In this document: piece by piece, positions 1 to 11,222 of the stretch
Layout: each line of letters starts with the position of its first letter
How positions within the stretch are numbered: the first letter of the stretch is position 1
Origin: Herpomyces periplanetae
Taxonomy: Eukaryota > Ascomycota > Laboulbeniomycetes > Herpomycetales > Herpomycetaceae
Length of the DNA: 64,000 nt
Direction of reading: 5' to 3'
Assembly: GCA_009733715.1 (NCBI GenBank)
Contig: WMKJ01000069.1
Coordinates: 1 to 64,000, forward strand
Notes under the pieces: generated by a model
Databases searched by the model: none
The model's input: the letters and a program-made list of their open reading frames with translations, nothing else
Told to the model about the DNA's origin: nothing
Program-made: the position numbers and the translations under genes

Positions 1-1261
1 GAATGACTTGACTTTTCATTGGTTGATCGTGCATCATTTCCATATCCGATTAAATTATAAACGTCGCTCATATGTTGAATTCCTCTAACATCACCAATGC
101 CTTCATTTGACCCGTTTAGTACATTTCCAATAACCGTCGAATTAACTGGCCCGGAAAATCTTGGTATATTGGCATTATAATTCACTCCACCCACTGCGCT
201 GACATGTTTATCACTTGCACACTTTCTACCATCTTTTCGACGATTGTTGAAGTGTGGTTTAAGACCTTTGTTAAAATTATTGGCACAAGCAACCGCCACA
301 AAAATTGTCGCAAGAAGTAGTGCTATAGTAATTGTAGCAAAGGATGTAAGTGATTTGCGAACTGGTAGGTAATCTGTAATACGCTGGGCCGGAGAACTAT
401 ACATTCGAACAATTTTAAAGAGAAAATATGCAAGGAAGACGTGCCATAAAAACTAAAATGAAAAAGGTTAATCCAAGAGTTAAATCTTTCGTAATTCCAT
501 CGCTCACTTACGATAACTATAGCCATGCCCGTCATGCTTTCACGACGCACCCAGTACGCTGCAAGAAAGAGAATATTAATTGTAATGGGAATGGCAACAA
601 GAGTAAGGATGAATTCAACGTTAGTAGTGTTAACCACAACAACGAGAAACTGAACGGTAAAACCGAGAAAGAAGAAAAAATCAAACTTGAGTAAAGCAAT
701 GTAGATTTGATACATAAGGTAGCGTCGCTTTAAGGCAAGATCAGCACTGATTTCCTTGTAGATGGTCCACGCAAATTCACGATATAAACGATACGCTACG
801 TAGACCATTGCAATCGTGCCTAGGGCCATTACACAAGGAACTGCAATGAGTATTCCCTGTACGGTACTCCAAAAGTCACCACTAATTTGTTCTTTTTGTC
901 TTAATGCCAATACTGCATTACGTATCTGATCAAACTGGATGGATGTGTAAATCATAATTCCAAGATTGTAAAGACAAATGCCGATCGCTTGAATCGTATT
1001 TTTTAAGCGTAAAGCGTCGTACACAAGGACTAGTTGGTAAACGAATGCAAATATTAGCAATGACATGTAAGTTGGTATAGTTCTAGTTTCCGATTCCCGT
1101 TGCATAACTTGATCTTCGTCCGTTGACTGAACCTTTGAGCCCTTGATCAAACTAAGTTGAAAGCGTCCGAATACATCTCCCTCTAAGCTTAGTGCAATAG
1201 CAGCTTGCACCACTGCAATGCCTAAGAAAGTCCATGACCATTTTGAGTTGGGTATATACAT
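1..1261 (-). CDS. UPF0658-like Golgi membrane protein (3' end beyond window)
   Basis: Multi-pass membrane protein read on the minus strand from ATG at 1261. Exon 1 is 1261-512 and exon 2 runs from 452 to the window edge without a stop, so the C-terminus is missing. The intron at 453-511 is 59 bases, with a GTAAGT donor and a TTTTAG acceptor; joining keeps phase 0. Several hydrophobic segments are visible, including one after the junction (SFATITIALLLATIFVAVA). The start MYIPNSKWSW, an early Gln-rich helix and the layout of about seven membrane helices resemble the fungal UPF0658 Golgi family, by memory rather than by search. The molecular function of that family is unknown. The cytosolic tail after the last helix is polar and Asn/Ser-rich. 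Confidence is good for a real gene and moderate for the family name. Confidence 0.68.
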
Positions 1262-2257
1262 TTCTCATACATTTGACGGCCGATTACGCCACTTGAAAGA
1301 AATATGGGTGGTCGTGTAGACGTATACGTGAAAAAAAACCGTGTGTATAGGTACAGGATGTGGTATCGGTGCTGGAACCGATCAAAATTCTAATCTCTGT
1401 GTTACCCACTCAGAGATGAATTCAATAATGTAAAAGTCCAGTCAGAATTAAATATATTATCAAACTTGTGAATACCAAAATTAAAAAGGTAATATGAGGT
1501 TCACGGTAAACTTTGTACTGCACAAAATCCACTGATCGAGGCTGTATTATCCCAAAGTACAATCGTCCAGCGACCGTATTTACAATGTATAGATGAACTT
1601 TAGAGGTAAATCTTTCCGGTACAAACTTAATCTTGATAGTATAGGGGATCTTTCATTAACTGGTAGAACGGTTGGCGTAAGTTTGACAAACGGGATTGGC
1701 CGCTTTGACAGGAAAAAGGGAAAATTTGTAACGATGACGAGTCAACGAGTATAATCGGATGAGATCAAGTCCACGTATAAGTGAAGGTAGAAGTTGGGTA
1801 AATCCTTGAGTGATAGGAGAGTTAAGAAATCAAAGTAAGACTTGTGGAGGGGGAGAGAGTATGGGAAAAAAAGGGATATGGTAGTTTTCACTTGTTTCCA
1901 GGTTAGTCTAGATAGTCAATAAGGGAGTACAGAGTGTGACTAAAGATATTTATATGACCAACGATTGCGATAACAGGCCAACAACCGGGTAGACGTAGAG
2001 GGAGAGCAGGGGGTTAACAAATAGAGAGAGAGGAAGAGAGAAAGAGTATCGTGATATACGAGATAATGTAGCAAGTGTAAGATCCAGATCCGGTGTGCTT
2101 ACCCGGTAGCAATGATAAAAATGTAAAAGTTAAGCATAAGCGAAAAGAACGTGAGAGTCTCGATATTGTCTTGCATACGGTTGGTTAACTGGCTTCATGA
2201 CCTGACACACTTTGACACCCGACGAGTCTGACACCCTTGTCAAAGATTGTTTGCTTG

Positions 2258-2292
2258 TACGCACGCACGTACGAACGCACGCACGCAGACAC
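2258..2292. repeat. ACGC/ACGT tetranucleotide tract
   Basis: An imperfect run of ACGC and ACGT units, an alternating purine-pyrimidine tract of about 35 bases. Similar tracts recur elsewhere in the window, mostly in spacers. Confidence 0.8.
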
Positions 2293-3670
2293 GTAGTCAT
2301 ATACAGTATCTAGTGGGTTGGTGTGTGTATGTGCGTTCCACGCTAAGGCTGCGCGAAGTTAAACCTACGGGCAAAATTCACAATGTTTAGCGGAAAGCTT
2401 AACAAACGAGTCGCCCTTCTCGTACTAGCCACCGGGGTTGACCAGATTCGTGCCAAAGGCTAACGGTATAATAACCCTCACTTTCTCCGCACTAACTTGA
2501 AGGGACAACGATTCTGGGTAAGTAAAATGAATCAAGGCCTCAACTTAATTCCGACTCTGTAAATTTCACCGTAACTTTGCCCGTTGTATCCTGTATTCGT
2601 GTATAGTCCAGATGTATATGCACGGGTCAATGCCGCCTTGAATAAAAAAAAAGTGCACAAACACACAAGTTTTGACTCAATACAAATGTACTGATGATAT
2701 GTTGTGATACCACAGATACTGTTAACCTGTCGATCAATGTTCACAATTCAACCATTGTCAAAGATAAAGTATATATAGAGTAGTAAAATTGATGTATAAA
2801 GTAGTATTAATACACCTAATCCATGGAATTAAAAAAGTGTATGCTTGCGTGATTTAATGCTTTGAATTTACACAAACGGTATGCAGTTGATCTATGCAAC
2901 TGACAAAATTCCCCTTAGTTTCTCAGTCGTATAAACCACAAGGTAATTTCCACTAAAATCAAGAGCTTGTCTTTATTCAAGTCTTTCATGGTTACCGATA
3001 ATTTTGAACAATCCAAAAACTGCGGAATCGCGTTGCAATTGTCTGTAAATCTCGACTTTTTAAACCGCTAAACGAGCGATTTTCCCCTTTGTGCGGATTA
3101 ACTATTCTTCCCGGACCCGGTTCGTTTCAGTTTTGAAGCTTTTTGGGGGTTAGCTGACCAGCAGCGGGTAAAAGGAATGAAGGGAGAGACATGGGGGAGA
3201 AATGGAAAAGGATCATTGTATCATTGTAACAACGGTTGGCTAATGTTGGGTGGAATGAACGATAGATAGATAGACGGGTGGACTATGGTGTAAAGATTCA
3301 CTCTGCAAAATAACTGGGTATTTTTTCGAGGAGCAACAACGGGAATCATCAAGATTTTAAATGTTCACTATATGCAAGTAAATGTTTAGTTATATGGTTA
3401 TATCGATGTATACTTGAATTAAATATAGATGAAAGACGTTTGAAAGTGGATTTGTTTCTTGATCATGTCTCTTTTGTCAAGATGACATTGATTTTTTCAA
3501 TATTTCGTCCGGTTGGTTAAATTTTGGTAAAGTTTACCGGCTTTCAGGATAAGTCTGGATACCCCTTGAACCTTGTATTGGTTAACATACACAAAATTAG
3601 ATATATATACAAAAGTGTTAGTATCATGGTATTCTACACCTTGAAGCGTATACAATTATTTGACCAACCG

Positions 3671-3690
3671 TCGGCCGGCCGGCCGGCCGG
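3671..3690. repeat. self-complementary GGCC repeat
   Basis: About five tandem GGCC units in an AT-rich spacer. The tract is its own reverse complement, so it could extrude as a hairpin. It is a composition outlier compared with the surrounding bases. Confidence 0.8.
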
Positions 3691-4041
3691 CATCCACTGC
3701 TATTTCGTACATGTTTAGCCAGAATACATCCACATCACATTTACACAATTTTTTGATTCTTTATTCTTTTGATCAGGGTAACTTGCAGAATATCTTAATC
3801 CTTTATAAAAAATTAAGTATCCATTAGGTTAATCAAACAAATCAAGTTTCCCTTTGCATACCCCTTTACGGGAATGTTCATCCTTTATACCTTGTTAACG
3901 GGAAAATGAACCATTGGAGAACAATAGGGTTGACAGCTTCAACTTGAACTAAACACTAAAATATGAATCGCCGAGGATCCCTTCTCTTCTGTATAAAACC
4001 AGAGGTTTGGCTATACCTTTATCAAGATAGTACAATTTCCA

Positions 4042-5955
4042 TTAGGAATCCCAAATAGGCCCATAGGCAGCTATATTCTGAGACCGTAATGCGTGAACAA
4101 TAGTCTTGGTTAAGTTTACATTTGATATAACAAACACTGCTTCAGGCATAAATTGTGCGTATAAATATTTGGTAAGTTTTAACATATCGGGTCGACCGGC
4201 CAAATGAGTATCATGAATATACGCATTCGCATCTAGCAAATGAATTGTTGAAAAGATCTGGGGCCCAAACGTTTTAATCGGATTGTTTACGGACCAAAGA
4301 ATGCGAAAACGTTGTTGACGCATGTGAACTTGGGCTATTAATGAAAGACATGGCCCTATTCCAGAACCCGTTGTAACAACGAGAACTGAACGAAACAACA
4401 TTGTCATGCTTAAAACGCCGATTCGAGGTAATCCTTTAATCCAGTAAGTGAACTGAGGATTTTCAATATTTTTGCGAGTCCAGTCACCCGCATCTGATAT
4501 GAGTAAACAAGTTGAAGTTGATCGTCCTTGAGATGGGGCACATTTTGTACATTGAACGTGAGATGGAAACGCAGCAAACGGGTGCCATTCTAAAAGTGGA
4601 TTATGGCTAATAGACAAAGAAGCAAAAGGAGGCAAAGAATCGATGGATTTAGTGGGGAAGTGAAGTAAAAGGGCGTGATGTGATAGAATTTGAGGATGGC
4701 AAGGTAACTTGCGAAGTCGTAACCATGGTAAGACGAAGTGAAATGTGATAGCCAATAAAAAGTAGAATGTAGGTTGACGAAAGAGAGCTTGGGAAAATCT
4801 GGTACGCTGAAAAGAATCTTGTGAAGGAATGGATCTTTCAAAGTTAACAATGAGTAAAAATTGTATCCAAAAGAGAGGAATTGTTAACCATGCGGCGAAT
4901 CGATGAGTTAACTCAAATGTATTGTGAAACTTAAATCTGAAGCGTGGATAGGAAAATATTATGATAAGACAGAGTAGACCTAATAATAAGTAGGCTAGTA
5001 AAAGGATGGGGAGAGAAGTTAACGTTCGATTAAGATAATTGGTTGTAATAGCGATAGTTAATAGAAAAAACCAGAGTAAAGAAGCCAATCCTGCTCCGGA
5101 GTGTATACCACCGTATTCGTATAATTTGGCCACGGTACAACGTATTCTCAAGGGGGCTGATAAAGGTACTAACCAAGCTGCGTGGTAAAGAAAATTCTGG
5201 AGATAATCCTGTCGAATGAGAATGGCGATGAGAAGATTTGCCGAAATGGCGGTTGTAAGTTGAGTAGGGGAAAGATGTTGTGGTGGATAATGCGGTGAAG
5301 TATTTCGGAGATGTTTAACGAGTAAGAGTAGGAAGAATGCTGTTAAATTTGTTGCAAAAACAAGGCAAAATAATTTCTGATACACTGAAAGTGTATTAAT
5401 GGCAAAGTAAGGTAAAAATGAGAACCTCTTCTCTTGATTAAGGTGTAGGCTGGGTGGTGAAAGTGTTGTTCCTGTGGTAGGAGTGTGAGGATTGGAAAGA
5501 TTTGTCGATGATGATGAATTGGCAAAGGGAAAGTTAACCGGATAGTTGAACGGTTCTCTTGTGTAAGCTGGAGGTGGTAAGTGAATATATTTAAATGGAT
5601 GCGGATGCGAAGGAGGAGGAGGAGGAGGTGGTGGTGGTGGTGGTGGTGGTGGAGGAGGAAGTGGGGGAAGTGGGGGAGAATGTGATTGTGGTCGGGGCAA
5701 ACCAGGTAGTGGAGATGTCGAAGTATCGGTTATCCAGGATAAATTCAATTGGGGATAAGGTCGAGTAGTAACGGTAACGGCTGGCGAAGGTATATTATGA
5801 AGAGAAAAGTTGGAACTGTTAACTGATCTCATGGATAAACGACACTGGGATTCGGGGGATAATGAAGGAAATGATATGATTGATTTGGTAGAAGAGGAAA
5901 GATTTCGACAGGAGAAGTAAATAGAACGATCACTAGGTGAATGAGGGCACATCAT
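4042..5955 (-). CDS. TmpA-like transmembrane FAD/NAD(P)-binding oxidoreductase
   Basis: Single-exon protein of 637 residues from ATG at 5955. Residues 1-120 are low-complexity and Pro-rich (a polyproline run near 100-118). About six membrane helices follow (roughly 185-410), with the His-containing segments NFLYHAAWLV and LTHRFAAWL. The C-terminal half looks like a ferric-reductase-type dehydrogenase: LEWHPFAAF near 450 fits the FAD-binding HPFT position, VVTTGSGIGPC near 530 is a nucleotide-binding glycine loop, and AGRPDMLKL is followed by the terminal GPIWDS. These last motifs are, from memory, characteristic of the fungal TmpA/TmpL membrane flavoproteins, which affect intracellular redox balance and conidiation. 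The gene lies head-to-head with an adenylate-forming enzyme 801 bases away; TmpL carries both parts in one chain. The start upstream of the proline run is unproven; a shorter protein is possible. Confidence 0.78.
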   Translation of the reverse strand: MMCPHSPSDRSIYFSCRNLSSSTKSIISFPSLSPESQCRLSMRSVNSSNFSLHNIPSPAVTVTTRPYPQLNLSWITDTSTSPLPGLPRPQSHSPPLPPLPPPPPPPPPPPPPPPPSHPHPFKYIHLPPPAYTREPFNYPVNFPFANSSSSTNLSNPHTPTTGTTLSPPSLHLNQEKRFSFLPYFAINTLSVYQKLFCLVFATNLTAFFLLLLVKHLRNTSPHYPPQHLSPTQLTTAISANLLIAILIRQDYLQNFLYHAAWLVPLSAPLRIRCTVAKLYEYGGIHSGAGLASLLWFFLLTIAITTNYLNRTLTSLPILLLAYLLLGLLCLIIIFSYPRFRFKFHNTFELTHRFAAWLTIPLFWIQFLLIVNFERSIPSQDSFQRTRFSQALFRQPTFYFLLAITFHFVLPWLRLRKLPCHPQILSHHALLLHFPTKSIDSLPPFASLSISHNPLLEWHPFAAFPSHVQCTKCAPSQGRSTSTCLLISDAGDWTRKNIENPQFTYWIKGLPRIGVLSMTMLFRSVLVVTTGSGIGPCLSLIAQVHMRQQRFRILWSVNNPIKTFGPQIFSTIHLLDANAYIHDTHLAGRPDMLKLTKYLYAQFMPEAVFVISNVNLTKTIVHALRSQNIAAYGPIWDS

Positions 5956-6756
5956 GGAAGTTTTTAAAAATCGTTGGATAATAAGAATAAATTATAAAAG
6001 TGAAATATATTGGAATAAAAATGTAGGTAGAATTGAACAAATTAATAGATCACGAAACACCAAACAATTCACGCAAAGTGATAATGATTTACAAGGGCAT
6101 TTAGACCATCAGATATATAGAAAGCAAGCATAAGAAGACGGGTACGGTGATATAAACGCACATGTAGAGGGAGAAGATGGGGATGATAGCATGAATTAAT
6201 ACGATGGAGTACAATGAGGAAATGAGAAACGATCTGACGAAGTGGAACGAGTAAGGTGAGCAAGCAGGCAGATCAAATTATGGCTAACGGGTAAAATTGA
6301 TGCGAATAAATATTTTAAAGTGAACTCAACCATGCAGTAAGGACAATTGAGTAGATTTGTGGAGATGAAGGGACTTTAATGGCTTGCAGAAGGGAGGGAG
6401 AGGGGGGGAATTAAGGGAAAATTGTGATGAAAGAGATCTTTGTTTAACTTGCCGCCGGTGAACTGATGTACGGGCGTCGATAATCCCGTCGAGGGTATTT
6501 AATTTTATCAAAAACGCTTAACCCGTTAGGCGTTTCTGTACTGGAGTGCCCGCGCGCGCGTTCCCACTAGTACAAATTAACATTCCGTATCGAATTTTCC
6601 CAATGAAACTAATGGAGGATGTGTTGTAGTTTACACACACACACACACACATACTTTTTCCTGTCGGTTTACTGGCACCTTATTATTGCATGATGATATA
6701 TATATCAAGTATTCAAAGTGATTTGAATAATGGTTTTGTATTAACAATCCATTAGA
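5956..6756. promoter_or_regulatory. shared divergent promoter region
   Basis: The 801 bases between two divergent genes. It contains a CG-alternating tract near 6550-6560, an AC dinucleotide run at 6633-6651 and a TATATATAT stretch at 6695-6705, about 55 bases before the plus-strand start, which could act as a TATA element for that gene. The divergent layout allows co-regulation of the two genes, but no specific operator was recognised. Confidence 0.5.
6633..6651. repeat. AC dinucleotide repeat
   Basis: About nine AC units in the divergent promoter region upstream of the adenylating enzyme. Confidence 0.85.
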
Positions 6757-8949
6757 ATGGACTTGTTAACTTGGACTTTGGACTATACCCAGCAAAATTC
6801 ATTCAGACAAAATTCTTGCAATAGTAATTCCATTTGTCTATTATCATCATCCATTAACTCTTCTGAAGTTGCTGATCCATTGCTAATCCATCATCCTGAC
6901 AACGACAATGCTTATGATGCCCACGATGAACCACTCCTCATTGACGCCGTTAACCCTACCAGGCACCTCTCTATTCGACAAATCAAACATTTAGTAACCC
7001 GACTCATAGCTGGTCTATCTTATTTCATCCAACCCGGCGATTCTGTTTGCCTTGTAACGCCAAATGATGTACGTTCCGCCCAAACTTTTGCCCAAAAGCT
7101 GCGCAATTCTAATTACCCAAAGGGGTAATAAATTTCCCGCCTGCTGATTGGTCAATTCTTGCATCCCCCGTTTCTGATTGGTCCGTATAAATAGATCCTG
7201 TTCCACGCCATTTTTTTCGCCGTGCTCGGCTCGGGTGCAGTATTTTCCGCCCTAAATCCTTCCGCGACGCTTTGCGAATTATCGTCACATTTGAAACTTA
7301 CCAATTGTCGCCTGCTAATGGTTCATGATTCTTTGCTAAAATCTACTCTAGCTACAGATCTTTCTATTACCACTTTACCTATCCCTGCTTCTAGTATCCT
7401 CCTGGTTAATTTTAACCTTGATTTACCCCGGATTTCTTCTCCTAATCCTCCTCCCAACTCTGATTCAAATCATCCTTATCTACAATCTTGGATCGTCTTA
7501 TTCAATAAAGGTTACAAACATTGGGTGAGATTCTCCCCTCAAAATTCCCAAAATCATATCGCTACCTATGCTTCAACTAGTGGTACATCTGGGCTGCCTA
7601 AACTTGCTATATTAACTCATGCCCATCATATTCAACAAGCTTCCAACTTTATATCCATTTCGCCCCACCATTCTTTTCCCGTAAGTCTTTTTTTGAGGGG
7701 GGAAGAACATGTTGTTTTATCCTCTACATTCTCTTTATTTCTCTTCCTTCTCTTTCATATCAATTTAACCTCTCTACAGATCCGTCGTCTTTCGCCTTTA
7801 CCTCCATTCCATGCTTTCGCTTCCCCTATCGTCCCGGCTAGTATACATCAACGTATACCAATCTTCATCTTACCACGCTATACCAACGAATCCTTTCTAA
7901 CGGCTATTCAAACATTTAAAATCACCGAAACTTTTTTACCTCCTTCAATTATTCTTTCCTTACCTCATTATCCAGGTTGCTCACCTGCTGCCCTTGCATC
8001 ATTACGCCAAATTTGGACGGGTGGCACCCGTGTAACCTTAGAAAATCGGGTTCCCTTGCTCAAGTTACTCAATAAACGAATCCACGCTCAAATCACCATA
8101 TGTTGGGGATTGACTGAATCTGGCTGGCTTACCGCTTTACCATGGCCTGACCCTTCTCCCGACGATAGCGTGGGTTCCGCTCTTCCCAACGTTCAAATAT
8201 GGTAAGTTCCGTACTCATCCTCTCATGTCCAGTGCACCCTTCATCCAATTTAACCACACCTTGTGAACAGTGTACTCGATTCCCAAAATCATATCATACA
8301 TGACAATACCCCGGGCGATATTCTTGTACGTTCCCCTAACCTTATGCTCGGTTACTTGAACCAGGTTGCCGAAACTCGCGCCGCTTTTTATCAGCTTACC
8401 CTTCCACCTGACAAGCCTTGGTTGCGCACGGGCGACTACGGTTACGTTGAAAATGGTCGTGTATACATCCTTGATCGGCGTAAAGAATTAATCAAAGTTC
8501 GTGCATGGCAAGTTTCCCCCGCCGAAGTCGAATCCGTTCTCCTAAATAATCCCTACATACTCGACGCTGCCGTTGTCCCTATAGATGTAGCAACTCCAAA
8601 TGAACGAATTCGAGCTTACCTCGTCACTAGTAAGCCGTTACAGCCATCTAACATACTTCAATCACTGGCCACCCGCCTATCCCAGTATAAGTTACCCACC
8701 GAAATAATCTTCCTTCCATCACTACCCAAAACTTCCACCGGAAAGGTACTTCGCCGATTGCTACGTGAGCGCACCGCTTATTACACAGAACGCGCTCTTC
8801 CCGGCTCTTTATTCGTACGAACGGAATCACAAAACTTTTCAGTCATGCGACGTGTACTCATCACACTTTACAATCTTTGTAACACGGTTAAACACACGCT
8901 ACGCTTTATCGTTGCACTAATTAAACAAAGATATACTAAAATTCGATAG
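6757..8949 (+). CDS. stand-alone adenylate-forming (AMP-binding) enzyme
   Basis: Acyl/aryl-CoA-ligase-type adenylating enzyme of 632 residues in four exons: 6757-7068, 7195-7680, 7780-8201 and 8271-8949. Introns of 126, 99 and 69 bases have GTACGT or GTAAGT donors, and the frame closes. Junctions restore family motifs: TPND joins ILFHAIFFAVLGSGAVF, and NVQIC spans the last one. The adenylation core motifs are all present: P-loop STSGTSGLPK (about 228), WGLTESG (about 373), TGDYGY, DRRKELIKVRAWQ (about 475) and the catalytic-Lys motif STGKVLRR (about 563). No carrier or reductase domain follows; the last 45 residues are basic and weakly hydrophobic. In TmpL a comparable AMP-binding domain precedes six membrane helices and a FAD/NAD(P) domain, and here that second half is the divergent neighbour. 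The substrate cannot be inferred. Confidence 0.88.
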
Positions 8950-9160
8950 TCACAAATATTCCAGTTATATTCAATTTTATCAAACAATTTACACTTTCTT
9001 CCTTCCGATAAGCTATACACTTGTAACTCGAGGGTGAGCCAATGCTTACTCCCTAGTCAAAGTTAATGAAATTTAAAGCACAGGCGATGACGTAGATGAT
9101 AATGTGTAGTAGCCGTCAGTCGTTATACCGGCCTAACTAGCATCAAACTTGTAATGTACG

Positions 9161-10170
9161 CTAATTAGCGAGAATGGTTCGAACAAGGTCTGTGTGATGA
9201 ATATGCCAAATTAGCGGGAAACTGCACCTAGTCGTGACACATTAAGGATGGTGGATATACCAAATGTTAACTTACCGACGTAGTTAACTTGACCGCCCGT
9301 TGTGTCAACGGCTTTGAGTAATTCATCGACTTCAGCGTCGGTCATTTTCTCGCCCAAATTGGTTAAAACTGTGTAAACGGCAAAGGTTGAAAAATGAGAA
9401 TCGGATTAGCCGTCAGTCGGTCGGTTAAAAAAATGACAGCACCATCTAACATCATAAAACTTCGGTTACCGGCAAAAATCAAGTCCATTACTTACTATAT
9501 CGTAACTGGCCAACGCCAATTTTGCCAGAAAGTTCTTTATCGAACACTTGAAAACCGCGACAGTACTCTTCAGCATCGCCGGGTTCACGGAAGCCACCCG
9601 GGCGGTTAAGTATGCGTAAAAATGTATCAAAGTCGACTATGGGGGAGGAGTACGTGTGAGTAGGATTAACGAAAGGCAGAGTTGAGTTTTAAATGTTCAT
9701 GTGGTAAACGTTAAGTCTGGCATGCATGTGTTGGTCCAAGTTGGGAAAACTACTGATAAGAGTGGGAGTGGTACGTGCGCTCGCGCTTGCACACACACAT
9801 GCATACCAGGGAGGAGACATGGTGACGTGAACAGGATGACGGGTGTAAACGGGTTAGCCCGTTTTACAGTTGAGCAAACTTACACTCTCGACCAGCGGTA
9901 GCTTCAAGCTCACTTATTTCCGCTAAGGTAGGATTTTGACCACAGGCGCGTAACAGATCGCCCAAACCTTCGACCTTGACGCGACCAGTTCCGTGTTTAT
10001 CAAAAAGAGCAAAGGCCTCTTTGTAATTTGTCGACGCCTAAATATGTGTACACTCACACACAGACTTGTTTAAGTAGATAGCCTTCCAATAAAACACGTG
10101 AAAAAGTGCACAAATCACCATGCGCAAGCATAAACGGGCGCGCGAACAAGACAATAAAATAACTTACCAT
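9161..10170 (-). CDS. essential myosin light chain (Cdc4/Mlc1-like, EF-hand)
   Basis: Calmodulin-family protein of 139 residues in five exons: 10170-10168, 10037-9884, 9636-9496, 9368-9276 and 9189-9161. Every junction has GT-AG ends and restores the family sequence: [72 protein letters not shown] and [13 protein letters not shown] at the end. These are hallmarks of the essential light chain of type II/V myosins, needed for the contractile ring (Cdc4 in fission yeast, Mlc1 in budding yeast). The EF-hand loops lack several calcium ligands, as usual in this family. The first coding exon is only the ATG, followed at once by GTAAGT. Each exon was missed by simple open-frame reading because all are short. 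Calmodulin proper is less likely given the [13 protein letters not shown] signature and loop degeneration. Confidence 0.9.
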
Positions 10171-11222
10171 GATATTACGTTCAAGGAGAAAATATCACAA
10201 GTTGATGGAGAAGTTGAATGTTGGGAAATGAAATTACAAAGTAAAGGACTAAGGAATTTTAGAGTAACAAGTGCAAAATTAACAACTTCAAGTAAAGTAG
10301 TAAGGGTTAATGCAGAACGTGATAATACTAAGGAGTAGAGAGAGAGAAGGGTGATATATTAACACACATGGTTAACAGTAAGGGAATGAGGGAGAGATGA
10401 ACGAAGTTTTCAAGCAGCCTATACAATGGCGCATGGAAAGGTATACGAATGAACACTAATATAGAGTTAAATGATTAAACAATTATATGCCGACCTACAC
10501 CAAAGAATAGGATAAGGAAAGATGCGCAGAAGAAAGTACGAGTTTAAGCACTGGAACGTAGCATCTACTTATTCCCATGATTATCTGCCCCGCAGGAAAT
10601 CTCTTCACTACATTTACTATACATTTACAACACACTTCATAGCCATTACACCACTAACCCCAACTACGACTTTGTTTATATTTACACTTGCGACCCAAGC
10701 CCATCCTATACACGAATCATTCACTGGGGAAACCAGGGCCGGTTTTACACAAGCCTTCCGGATCAGGAAGTCTTCAACCGGTTTTGTTGAGGATTACTCG
10801 GGACGGGTGACGGATTCAGCCAATCGCACGGGTTTCTAAATTTAAGTTGACGGGATTACCGTTTTGGGGAAGCATCATGTGACGAACAGTTTGGTGGTCA
10901 AAAATGGACCAAACCATAAACTTGACTGGGACACGCTAGAAAATGGGATGCAAAATTGAACAATTATGTACCAGCTCCAAATATACGTACATGTACTCAA
11001 TGAAACATTGGGACCACGTACTAATTATGCTTCTACATCGTGTATGTACCATACCGTATCGCACTGTACGGGGAATAATTCTAGTGAATTTCGTCTATAC
11101 GAGCAGATCGTAAAAGCATCAACTTCTGCTAGTGCTGTTGTTGCTTCTGTAAAAAGGGAAAAAGTAGAGCCAAGTCAAGTCGAATCAAATCAAATCAAGT
11201 CAAGTCAAAACCTTAAGACAAT
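10171..11222. other. spacer between myosin light chain start and ELL 3' end
   Basis: No gene recognised. A 105-codon open frame at 10522-10839 shows no domain and reads as chance. A pentanucleotide tract (TCAAG/TCAAA) sits at 11171-11210 just past the ELL stop codon. Confidence 0.5.
11171..11210. repeat. TCAAG/TCAAA pentanucleotide repeat
   Basis: About eight imperfect five-base units immediately downstream of the ELL-like gene, in its likely 3' untranslated region. Confidence 0.8.

Larger units (their letters stand above)
1262..4041. other. gene-free spacer with simple repeats
   Basis: I see no gene in these 2.8 kb. The stretch upstream of the UPF0658-like gene (about 1700-2150) is purine-rich on the plus strand. 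It holds an ACGC/ACGT tract at 2258-2292 and a GGCC palindromic repeat at 3671-3690. Open frames of 60-70 codons here have no recognisable content. Confidence 0.6.

Noticed and set aside
10522-10839. 105-codon plus-strand frame
   Set aside because: Ordinary chance length, no recognisable motif, and overlaps the expected promoter of the myosin light chain gene.
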